Below, in pieces: positions 44,643-52,326 of a stretch of 61,562 bases of DNA. The stretch spans positions 1 to 61,562 of the forward strand of contig CAZYAN010000023.1 of NCBI GenBank assembly GCA_964645585.1, given 5' to 3'. The notes beneath the pieces are model-generated. The model searched no databases and had not been told where the DNA came from. It saw nothing but the letters and a program-made list of their open reading frames with translations. This DNA is from DATGSL01 sp964645585 (GTDB lineage: Bacteria; Verrucomicrobiota; Verrucomicrobiia; Opitutales; T3Sed10-336). How positions within the stretch are numbered: the stretch's first letter is position 1; each line of letters begins with the position of its first letter. A program made the position numbers and the translations under genes.

Positions 44643-45467
44643 TCAGAGCTTAGCGCGTTTGCGGCGGCCCCAAAGAGACGTGCCGACGAGCGCAATCCCG
44701 CCAAAAATCGCCGCGAACGTGCCCGGCTCGGGAATGACCGCGAAGTTATCGACCGCCTGCACAATTCGAATGCCGGAGTCCTCGTCAGCGAATCCATTGG
44801 CTATCGATGCCGCGACATAGTATTCGCTGCCCGCGTAGGTCGCCGAGTCGCTGACGGTTCCAGATGCCGAGTAAACGGAGCCGCTCAGGGATGTGCCGGT
44901 CACGCCAAAATCGGCTACATCCAGGCTGATGGTCCACTGATCCAAGGTGGTCTCCTTTGTAATCGTGGTTATCGCCTGATACCAATTTCCCGCCGTCAAA
45001 CTGAATGGCCCCGTCCCGGAAGAAAAACTGGTGTCGATGGCGCTGTCGATCCGAGTCGCTCCTTCGACAGCCCCAAAACCGTCCAGGGAAAGCGTCGCGG
45101 CGACCGATTCCGGGCTCTCAAGGGAAAGGAGGAGGCCGATGCCAAGGAAATAACCGGGTGCCATGGTCGCCGTATCGGATACGGCTTGAAACATGATCGA
45201 CGCCGTGACTGTGCTCCCCGGGGAGAGAGTCAGCGGACTGTTCGGCAATATATTAAAATTGGCATCCGCGCCCAATTCATACCCCGCGCCGCCACCGACA
45301 CCCGCATCGGGAAGCAGGGCGCCCGGCCCGGACGTTACGACCATCACCGATCCGAAATCCGAGTCGTCGCTGAAGGTGAACTCGAACTCCGCGGACGCGG
45401 TCAGCATAGGCGCGGTTAGGGCAGCCAGACTAAGCGCTGCTGGTTTCCATCTCAATCGTATCGGCAT
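44643..45467 (-). CDS. PEP-CTERM sorting domain protein
   Basis: Protein of 274 residues starting MPIRLRWKPAALSLAAL, with a signal peptide ending near 'LTASA'. The body is Ser/Thr/Gly-rich and strand-like. The C-terminus 'VIPEPGTFAAIFGGIALVGT' followed by 'RRKRAKL' is a classical PEP-CTERM signal: PEP motif, transmembrane segment and basic tail. An exosortase encoded elsewhere would process it. It follows the phosphodiester glycosidase gene by 141 bases on the same strand. The function is unknown. Confidence 0.85.
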   Translation of the reverse strand: MPIRLRWKPAALSLAALTAPMLTASAEFEFTFSDDSDFGSVMVVTSGPGALLPDAGVGGGAGYELGADANFNILPNSPLTLSPGSTVTASIMFQAVSDTATMAPGYFLGIGLLLSLESPESVAATLSLDGFGAVEGATRIDSAIDTSFSSGTGPFSLTAGNWYQAITTITKETTLDQWTISLDVADFGVTGTSLSGSVYSASGTVSDSATYAGSEYYVAASIANGFADEDSGIRIVQAVDNFAVIPEPGTFAAIFGGIALVGTSLWGRRKRAKL

Positions 45468-45608
45468 TTTTGGTCCAGGGTATCGAGTTGTTCCCGGTTG
45501 GGCTGAACGACAGGGAAGACGGCCCCTGATCATTGAATACAAAACTGGGTACCGGAATGTTGCTGGCAAGAGGAAAAGGAGCCGGCCGCGGAATCCTCGC
45601 GCCACCTG

Positions 45609-47390
45609 TCACTTTAGCCGGTAGAAGCGCCGGGCGTCATTCTCGGCTTCAGAGTCGAGGAAAGTGCCTTCGCCATCGGATCCGATCTTTACCGTTCCCG
45701 CCGGATTCCAGCCAGCAAGATCGTCGGAAATCTCCACTTCATATTGCGCGAACGCCTCGCCGGTCACGACTACCCGCAAGCCGGCCCCTTCGTCTTCGCG
45801 CTGAATTTTCAGCCGCGGAGGACCGGTGTCCGCTACCTCAAACTGATTCAGATACACCACAACCGGCTCGGTCGAATAGGCGCCTTCCGCGTCGCGTTTC
45901 GGCAGGAAGACGAGCGATTGAATCACCCCGCGCTCGGTTTCGAGGACACCGTTTCCGTCGAGGGACGGGCTGCTGACATGCCAGCCGGTCACCGGCTCGT
46001 TGGCCATGTCGAAGTAAAGGGTCGTCCACTTGCCGGCTGGAACCTTTTTGCCTTCAGGCGGAAGCGCAACGACTTGTCCATCGGCCGCCGCCGGACCGCC
46101 GATGAACTCGAACCCTCCAGTCGCCGTTCCGGTGGCGCCGTCGTCGCCTTGAGACGCCGTGTTCCGGACAAGCAAGAGAGCGGTCAGCTCCTGATTGGAG
46201 TGAATGGCAAACCGCACAAATTTTTTGAACGAAACGATCGGCTGGCCCAGGGCGGCTTCGGTTGTGTGAGTAGAAACCCGAAGCCACGGGTGTTCCAGGC
46301 CGGACCGAAACCGCCAGCGCAACCGCAACGCGCGATTGCCTTTGCCGCCCGGCGGCAGATCGCTGTCTCCAACTACGATCGAATCGTCAGGAAACGGCTC
46401 GAGGTTCCCGCTGGTTGACCCCGAATATCCCGGCGATCGCAGGAAGAGCGACCCTTCGGCCGCCGGAACATCGACTAAGTGCTCAAAACTCGCAAAGAAA
46501 CGCCTGTACTTGAGCGGCTGCTCCCTCACGCGGGCAAACACACCGAAGTTGTTCCCCACCCGGCGCTCCGACCCGGGAGTGTTGCTGACCCCGACCGGTA
46601 TGTTTACCACACGCGGACTCGGGTCCGCGAATACAAGCGTTGTTGAACCGCCGCCGTCCAGATTCATTCCGTGGATGGCGCCGTACTGGCGGAGAATCCG
46701 GGCGACTTCCGCGGTCGACATTCCTTGGCTGTGGCCGGTGTTGCGCCCGTCGACGGTGAACAGGAGAAGCTTTCCGTCGGCGGACACGCCAGCCGCCGTG
46801 CGCGGATGCAAGCCGTCGGCCCAGGTCGCGACGACTTCGCCGTTGTACAAGATCAGCTCGTTTCCTCCAATAGTATTGTAAAGCGTAACATTCTGGGCCG
46901 GTTCGTAACCGCTGTAGAAATCGGGCGGATCGTGGGAAACGTTCTCAGGCACTGGCGTGACGAGACTGACCTGATTGTCCTGCGTAATATTGATCCCGGG
47001 CCAGCCGGCGTAGAACGGCGAATATACGTCCCCGTTGGAAGCCGCTATATTGAGCAGATTCATATACGGCCCGGACACATAATTCGAGAAGTTGGCATTG
47101 ATGCCGATCTGCAATCCGTACTGCGTGACAAACTCGCGCGTTGTCTGATGCACGGTATCGCCCGGAAGATCCCCATTCGAAGGGGTAGTCAAAAACCCGA
47201 TACCCGGTGCCGCGGGATCAACCTGAAGCAAATGGATGCTCACCCGCCGAGGCTGCTCCTGATGAATCCGATAATGAGTAACCCCTTCGAACGGCTCACT
47301 GACTGTGACCCGCGCGCCCGCGACGATCGAAGGAAGACAGATGGTCGCCACCAAACACAGCGCAACAGACGATCGGAGGATTTGGCGCAT
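45609..47390 (-). CDS. Secreted phosphodiester glycosidase family protein (NAGPA/DUF2233-like)
   Basis: Protein of 593 residues starting MRQILRSSVALCLVATICLP, a signal peptide. Residues of about 30-330 match the NAGPA domain: 'QIGINANFSNY', 'GVSADGKLLLFTVDGRNTGH' and the key 'GAIHGMNLDGGGSTTLVF' with Asp-Gly-Gly-Gly-Ser. Such enzymes remove sugar residues from phosphodiesters. A galactose-binding-like region (about 340-520) and a final domain ending 'RRFYRLK', typical of verrucomicrobial exported proteins, follow. Longer starts upstream of 47390 add a sequence without a signal peptide. Confidence 0.85.
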   Translation of the reverse strand: MRQILRSSVALCLVATICLPSIVAGARVTVSEPFEGVTHYRIHQEQPRRVSIHLLQVDPAAPGIGFLTTPSNGDLPGDTVHQTTREFVTQYGLQIGINANFSNYVSGPYMNLLNIAASNGDVYSPFYAGWPGINITQDNQVSLVTPVPENVSHDPPDFYSGYEPAQNVTLYNTIGGNELILYNGEVVATWADGLHPRTAAGVSADGKLLLFTVDGRNTGHSQGMSTAEVARILRQYGAIHGMNLDGGGSTTLVFADPSPRVVNIPVGVSNTPGSERRVGNNFGVFARVREQPLKYRRFFASFEHLVDVPAAEGSLFLRSPGYSGSTSGNLEPFPDDSIVVGDSDLPPGGKGNRALRLRWRFRSGLEHPWLRVSTHTTEAALGQPIVSFKKFVRFAIHSNQELTALLLVRNTASQGDDGATGTATGGFEFIGGPAAADGQVVALPPEGKKVPAGKWTTLYFDMANEPVTGWHVSSPSLDGNGVLETERGVIQSLVFLPKRDAEGAYSTEPVVVYLNQFEVADTGPPRLKIQREDEGAGLRVVVTGEAFAQYEVEISDDLAGWNPAGTVKIGSDGEGTFLDSEAENDARRFYRLK

Positions 47391-47572
47391 AGCTTCTCTA
47401 TTCGGACCATAACCGCAAAAAAAGCGATGCAAAACCCACCGCCAAGCATCTTGCCAATCGACACGTAACCTCTGTTGAACACCGCCTCCCGCGAATTCAG
47501 CGATGCCATCTCGAATTTTTTTTTGAATCAAGTTCGCGCCATAGGGCCCCCTTCGTAAAGTCGATATCCGTC

Positions 47573-48082
47573 ATGCCCGTTGTTATTCGAGATGAAACGC
47601 CCGCGGATTATTCCGCTATTGAGGGGGTGATCGCGGACGCCTTTCGTCGCGCCGTCCACTCCAGCGGAACCGAGCAATTCATCGTCAATGCTTTACGAAA
47701 CGCGGGACAGTTGACGGTCTCCCTGGTGGCGGAAACGAGGGGTTTTCTCATCGGCCATGCCGCTGCCTCTCCGGTCCGAATCTCCGACGGCACACCCAAC
47801 TGGTATGGGCTTGGGCCGATCGCGGTCGCACCAGAGTCGCAGGCGCGAGGCGTTGGCACCCGCTTGGTGACCGAGGCGCTGAACGCATTGCAAAGCGCAG
47901 GGGCCGCGGGTTGCGTCGTCTTGGGCGAGCCCGCATTTTATGGACGCTTTGGCTTTAAGCCGGCGGCCCCCTTTCTCATACTTCCCAACGTCCCGCCTGA
48001 CTGCTTCCTGGCCCTTCATTGGCGAGGAAAGGAACCTAAAGGATTCGTCACATACCACGACGCGTTCGAGGCAGCAGAGTGA
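47573..48082 (+). CDS. GNAT family N-acetyltransferase
   Basis: Protein of 169 residues, one GNAT domain. 'WYGLGPIAVAPESQARGVGT' contains the acetyl-CoA-binding R/Q-x-x-G-x-G/A signature, followed by 'LVTEALNALQSAGAAGCVV'. 'FYGRFGFKPAAPF' is characteristic of YhbS-like acetyltransferases. The acceptor substrate is unknown. It is a single gene, divergent from the phosphodiester glycosidase. Confidence 0.88.
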   Translation: MPVVIRDETPADYSAIEGVIADAFRRAVHSSGTEQFIVNALRNAGQLTVSLVAETRGFLIGHAAASPVRISDGTPNWYGLGPIAVAPESQARGVGTRLVTEALNALQSAGAAGCVVLGEPAFYGRFGFKPAAPFLILPNVPPDCFLALHWRGKEPKGFVTYHDAFEAAE

Positions 48083-48114
48083 ACCGGCTTTCGCCAATTA
48101 TACCAAGGCTGAAC

Positions 48115-48190
48115 TGGTGGGCCCTCAGGGATTCGAACCCTGGACCAAAGGATTATGAGTCCTCTGCTCTAACCGCTGAGCTAAGGGCCC
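48115..48190 (-). tRNA. tRNA-Ile2 (anticodon CAU, lysidine-modified)
   Basis: Read on the minus strand from 48190: acceptor GGGCCCT pairs with AGGGCCC, the D-arm is GCTC/GAGC, and the anticodon stem GAGGA/TCCTT encloses loop CTCATAA (anticodon CAT). The T-arm is CAGGG/CCCTG around TTCGAAT. Discriminator A precedes an encoded CCA (48115-48117). Body and loop sequences match tRNA-Ile2 of E. coli closely rather than elongator or initiator tRNA-Met, so it should read AUA after TilS modification. Confidence 0.88.
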
Positions 48191-48484
48191 GCAGCAGTTT
48201 TTCTTGAATTCTCAGAACATGCTGGCGCCTTTTTCAAACGCAACTCTAAAGCCGATGAACGAGTTTATCCCTCTTGCTCGATCACTTCCGCGACGGGCGG
48301 ATTTGTGCGATCCCGTCAACGTCGACCCGTCCGGTTGCGCGCCGCATATTCCAAAAATCCAGTGCCCTCCCCTCGTAGCCGGTCTTCGTCCAAGCCATCC
48401 AAATCCCGTGGCGCGGCTTCATCGCTACAGAGGTCGTTCGGGGGCGAGTCCATCACTATCGACGGGTTACCAATATAAGCGTGG
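48191..48484. other. Intergenic region, no gene supported
   Basis: About 290 bases between the tRNA-Ile gene and the end of the lactate permease gene. Short frames here have no recognisable product. No terminator-like stem with a T-run was seen. Confidence 0.4.
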
Positions 48485-50155
48485 TCAAAAACCGGCCGCG
48501 ACGGCGAAGGTCCCGAGAAGTCCGGCAAACAGAACGTAGTAGGTCATCGGCAAAAGCACTTTTCGGATCAGCACCCCCTCGCACCCGTGGAGACCGACCA
48601 CGGCCGCAGCCGCGACAACGTTGTGGACGCATATCATGTTGCCCGCCGCGCCGCCGACCGCCTGGAGCGACACGATGGCCGCGGGCGACGCCCCGATCCG
48701 CTCCGCAACGCCGAACTGAAACAGCGAAAACATCATGTTGCTCACCGTGTTGCTGCCGGCGAGAAACGCGCCAAACGCCCCGACCCAGGGAGCGAAGAAT
48801 GTCCACGCGCCGCCTGCCAGTCCCGCGATCGCCTCCGCCAGCACGAGCGGCATGCTGGCGAGATCCGCTCCGTTCACGCCGCTGTTGATAAATACCCGGG
48901 CCATTGGCACCGCGAAAAGGAGCGCGATCGCCGTTCCCGCAAGCGTTTTACCCGATCCGGCCACTGCTCGCGTGAACTCGCCGCGGTTCATCCGCTGAAT
49001 AAAGTACGTGGCGCCAACCGCGACTAAAAAGACGGTTCCGGGCGAGTAAAGGATCGCGACTGAAGCGGTCACATCCGTCCCGAAAACTTGCGCCCATTTC
49101 CACTGAATCCCCGAGAGCCATCCCTTCAGAGGCAGACGGTCCAGGCGGGTGAGAACGAGCAAAAGCCCAACGAGAATGTACGGAACCCAGGCCGTCGCCA
49201 GCGACATCTTGTTGCGCCCATCCGTGACCGTTGCGCTGACGGTTCCCATCCATCCGTCCAGCCATGCTTCGCGCGGCGGGAAATCCCAAGTCTCCTTCGG
49301 CGTCAGCCAACCCCGGCGCGCGAGGGGGACGACGATCGCCAGTCCAAGCAAGCCGCCAAGCAGCGAAGGAAACTCGGGCCCAAGCACCACGGCCGTAATC
49401 GTGTATGGGACCGTAAAAGCCAAACCGGCAAACAGCGCGAATTTCCAAATTCGTAATCCTTCCGTCCATGATTGGTTTTCACCGAAAAACCGTGTGAGCG
49501 CCGCGGACAGAATCAAAGGAATCGCCGTTCCCACGATCGCATGCACGATCGCGACACGCGCGCCGATGAAGAAAATCAGTTCCTCAATCGACAGCTCATT
49601 CGCGGCCAAGTACGTCGCGACCGATTCAGCTCCCTCAAGGCCGCCGGCAACCCCGATCAGGATCGGGGTGCCTACAGCGCCAAACGAAACCGGGGTGCTC
49701 TGGATGATCAACGCCACCATCACCGCCGCCATCGCCGGAAAGCCGAGCGCGAGGAGCAATGGCGCGGCCACCGCCGCCGGCGTTCCAAAACCGGATGCGC
49801 CTTCAATGAAGGATCCAAACAGCCACGCGATCAGGACCGCCTGCACGCGGCGATCCGGCGAGACCGTCAGGAGCCCCTGCCGGATCACCTTCACCGCCCC
49901 GGATTCCTTCAGCGTATTGAGAAGCAGGATCGCCCCGAAAACAATGTAGAGAATCGAAATCGCGAGGACGACTCCCTGCACCGTTGACGCGGCGACCTGC
50001 GCAAATGGGCTCCGCCAAACAACCAGGGCGACGGCGGCCGTGATGAGATAGGCAAGCGGCATCGCCCGCTTGGCGGGCCATCGCAACCCGACCAGCAAAA
50101 TGAATACGGCCGCGACGGGAAGGACTGCGAGGATTGCACAAAGAGTGTTGTTCAT
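48485..50155 (-). CDS. L-lactate permease (LctP/LldP family)
   Basis: Membrane protein of 556 residues starting MNNTLCAILAVLPVAAVFIL. It has about 12-14 hydrophobic segments. 'GSFIEGASGFGTPAAVAAPL' and 'STPVSFGAVGTPILIGVAGG' are the family signatures, with a further 'GSNTVSNMMFSLFQFGVAE' and 'QAVGGAAGNMICVHNVVAAA' near the C-terminus. The family imports lactate or glycolate with protons. It follows a LamG/BNR_4 gene by 27 bases, so it belongs to the polysaccharide-associated operon. Lactate could be an end product of deoxy-sugar breakdown, but no enzyme for that is visible here. Confidence 0.9.
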   Translation of the reverse strand: MNNTLCAILAVLPVAAVFILLVGLRWPAKRAMPLAYLITAAVALVVWRSPFAQVAASTVQGVVLAISILYIVFGAILLLNTLKESGAVKVIRQGLLTVSPDRRVQAVLIAWLFGSFIEGASGFGTPAAVAAPLLLALGFPAMAAVMVALIIQSTPVSFGAVGTPILIGVAGGLEGAESVATYLAANELSIEELIFFIGARVAIVHAIVGTAIPLILSAALTRFFGENQSWTEGLRIWKFALFAGLAFTVPYTITAVVLGPEFPSLLGGLLGLAIVVPLARRGWLTPKETWDFPPREAWLDGWMGTVSATVTDGRNKMSLATAWVPYILVGLLLVLTRLDRLPLKGWLSGIQWKWAQVFGTDVTASVAILYSPGTVFLVAVGATYFIQRMNRGEFTRAVAGSGKTLAGTAIALLFAVPMARVFINSGVNGADLASMPLVLAEAIAGLAGGAWTFFAPWVGAFGAFLAGSNTVSNMMFSLFQFGVAERIGASPAAIVSLQAVGGAAGNMICVHNVVAAAAVVGLHGCEGVLIRKVLLPMTYYVLFAGLLGTFAVAAGF

Positions 50156-50182
50156 CGGAAAAGCCCGGAGGTCCACTAACCC

Positions 50183-52300
50183 TCATTCTCCAGAAGCGGC
50201 GGTTGCTTCGCGCAGCGGGATCGGGTCCACCCACTCCGCATCCCCCTCGATAACCGGAGGCAGCTGAAACGCGTCTCCGTCGCGCGTCATGAAATAGAGT
50301 CGCGACGGTGACAATTCTCTCCCGCTGCCGTCGGCCCAGAGCGCGTAGAAATCGGGGTGGGCGTTCAGCGGGCGACGCGGGTAAGTGTGGTTGTATTCAG
50401 AATCTCGGGTCACTTGTTGAACCATTCGCCAAGTTTCGCCTTGATCGCGCGAAATCCAGACCGCCATCTCGCCGCCGGTGTTGTATTCCTGCGGTCCCGG
50501 TTCTGTCGTGCCGATGATCCGCCAGGTGCCGTCCGTTTCGATGTAGAGCGAAGCGAAATCGTAGTTGTTGTCGGCGTCAGTGACGACACTCGTCTTCCAT
50601 TCCGAACCAGTCCAGCGGGCGAGAACAAACTGCCGGGCCGGATCGGTCGGGCCGGAGCGCCAGGTCGGAGCAAGCAGGTGCAGGATCACCGGATGGCCTT
50701 CTTTCGTGTATTGAAGATCCTTGAGATAGCAGATGCGAAGCTTCGATTCATACTCGATCGCCAAGGCGGGATTGTCCGGCTCCCTCAGAGGCAGATCGAT
50801 CACCTCCCCGCGGACGTTGCGCCACGTATATCCGCCATCGTCGGATTCGAGGTAATAGAGATTCGTCCGGTGATTGAGGCCGCTCCCCAGCGGACTGCCG
50901 TCATTCGGGTGGTAGTTGAACGCCGTGCCAATGGTGTTTCCTCGCGGCCAGGAGATCTGGTAATGGCCGCGAGCAACGTGCGCGAGATCGCGCGGGTCGC
51001 TCCAGTGGATGCCGTCGGCACTGTTCGCGACGAACAAACCGCGGCCGCGGCTGTAAAGGGTGTGCAGAAAGACGAACTTGTGTTCCGACAGGTACCAAGG
51101 CTGTGAATACGAAAAGTTCGTTTTCACCTGGAGTTCGAAAGAATCGATCGAATACGGTTCGCTCGAGCGGTGGATGTAGGATGGGCGACCGGTCCCGTGC
51201 GCGTTCGAAAAAATCCAAATGTATCCCTCGCTGTCGATCGCCATCGTCGGGTTGTCGTGCGCGTCGGTCGTCACCTTGTCGAGCAAGATGCGGGGCCGCG
51301 CGACCTTCCCGGTTTCGTGATCGTAAGCGCTCACCATGTGCAGGAGCTGGTTCCGGTCCTTCCGCGTGCCGCCGTAGGTGAAGAAAGTCTTGTTGACCTC
51401 TTTGGCGTACACCGCGATCGGGATGTGCTGCTGGGGATAGGTCCCGAGACCGCCGGAATATTTATGCAGCCCGTCTGGAGAAGGCCCGTTCAGGTACCAG
51501 ATTCCGCGGAATCCGTCGGTGGTCGGCAGCTTTCCTCGCGCGAAGGGAAACGACGGCTCCCCGTCTTCTGTCATGTCAAAGCCGGAAGCCTTCCGCTCGG
51601 CAAGCTGCCCGCCGGTCAGGTGCAGAACTGGACCCGGGGCGACCGGTTCCCGGCCCGCGGCAATTTCGCGAATGAGGGCGGCTGGAAGCGCTTCGTTGTA
51701 CAGGCGAACATCAGCGAGCTCCCCGTCGACGACATTCTGCCCGACTGAGGTTGCCCCGATGAAGAGGGGATGATTCCGGACCGGCATGCGGCCCGGCGCC
51801 TCTGTCGAATCGACGAGGTCGCCATCGACGTAGAGCCGGATTGTTCGTCCGTCGTAGGAACCGGCGTAATGGACCCACTCTCCGGCGGGCGGCGGTTTCG
51901 TTGAAGCGTGAGAGTAGCGTCCCTCCCCGTGCTCGACCAGCATCCGGACGTGGTCTTGGTAGAGATACAGCGTGAAGAGCTGGCCTCGTTCGCCCCGATT
52001 GAGAAAGGTCTGGATTCCGCCTGTGTGATTGAGTTTTACCCAGACCGCCACCGAAAAGGCATCGAGATCCCGATGACCCGGTTCCATCTCGACCTGAACG
52101 CGATCAAAATAGCCATCAAACGCGGCCGCTTCTCCCGCCGGCGCGGCTCGCGCCGTCCACGGCGTCACAGCCAGAGCCGCCAGCAGAGCAACATTCGGGA
52201 ACAACCGGTTCACCCTTTGCTCGCATTTCCTCGGCCCACCGGTAGAGGGCGCGGCGAAGACCGCTGAATGAACAACTTCCGATTTCTTTGTATCCATCAT
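50183..52300 (-). CDS. Secreted LamG + BNR_4 propeller protein, candidate polysaccharide lyase
   Basis: Protein of 705 residues; two adjacent ATGs (52300, 52297) are possible starts, with no clear Shine-Dalgarno. A signal region ends near 'PWTARA' (about 52). Residues of about 58-215 are a LamG/concanavalin A-like domain ('FSVAVWVKLNHTGGIQTF', 'YAGSYDGRTIRLYVDGDLVD'). Residues of about 265-690 form a BNR_4 seven-bladed propeller: 'HKYSGGLGTYPQQHIPIAVY', 'DAHDNPTMAIDSEGYIWIF', 'NAHGTGRPSYIHRS'. His 348 and His 368 lie 20 residues apart, as do putative catalytic His residues in BNR_4 ulvan lyases (PL24/PL25). Enzyme activity is inferred. It is paralogous to the upstream gene. Confidence 0.8.
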   Translation of the reverse strand: MMDTKKSEVVHSAVFAAPSTGGPRKCEQRVNRLFPNVALLAALAVTPWTARAAPAGEAAAFDGYFDRVQVEMEPGHRDLDAFSVAVWVKLNHTGGIQTFLNRGERGQLFTLYLYQDHVRMLVEHGEGRYSHASTKPPPAGEWVHYAGSYDGRTIRLYVDGDLVDSTEAPGRMPVRNHPLFIGATSVGQNVVDGELADVRLYNEALPAALIREIAAGREPVAPGPVLHLTGGQLAERKASGFDMTEDGEPSFPFARGKLPTTDGFRGIWYLNGPSPDGLHKYSGGLGTYPQQHIPIAVYAKEVNKTFFTYGGTRKDRNQLLHMVSAYDHETGKVARPRILLDKVTTDAHDNPTMAIDSEGYIWIFSNAHGTGRPSYIHRSSEPYSIDSFELQVKTNFSYSQPWYLSEHKFVFLHTLYSRGRGLFVANSADGIHWSDPRDLAHVARGHYQISWPRGNTIGTAFNYHPNDGSPLGSGLNHRTNLYYLESDDGGYTWRNVRGEVIDLPLREPDNPALAIEYESKLRICYLKDLQYTKEGHPVILHLLAPTWRSGPTDPARQFVLARWTGSEWKTSVVTDADNNYDFASLYIETDGTWRIIGTTEPGPQEYNTGGEMAVWISRDQGETWRMVQQVTRDSEYNHTYPRRPLNAHPDFYALWADGSGRELSPSRLYFMTRDGDAFQLPPVIEGDAEWVDPIPLREATAASGE

Positions 52301-52326
52301 TATCGTACGCGTATTGAACTTTGGTT

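Noticed and set aside
47940..48158. Plus-strand frame ending in GFEPWTKGL
   Set aside because: It is an out-of-frame read of the acetyltransferase gene continuing into the antisense of tRNA-Ile, again a common artefact.
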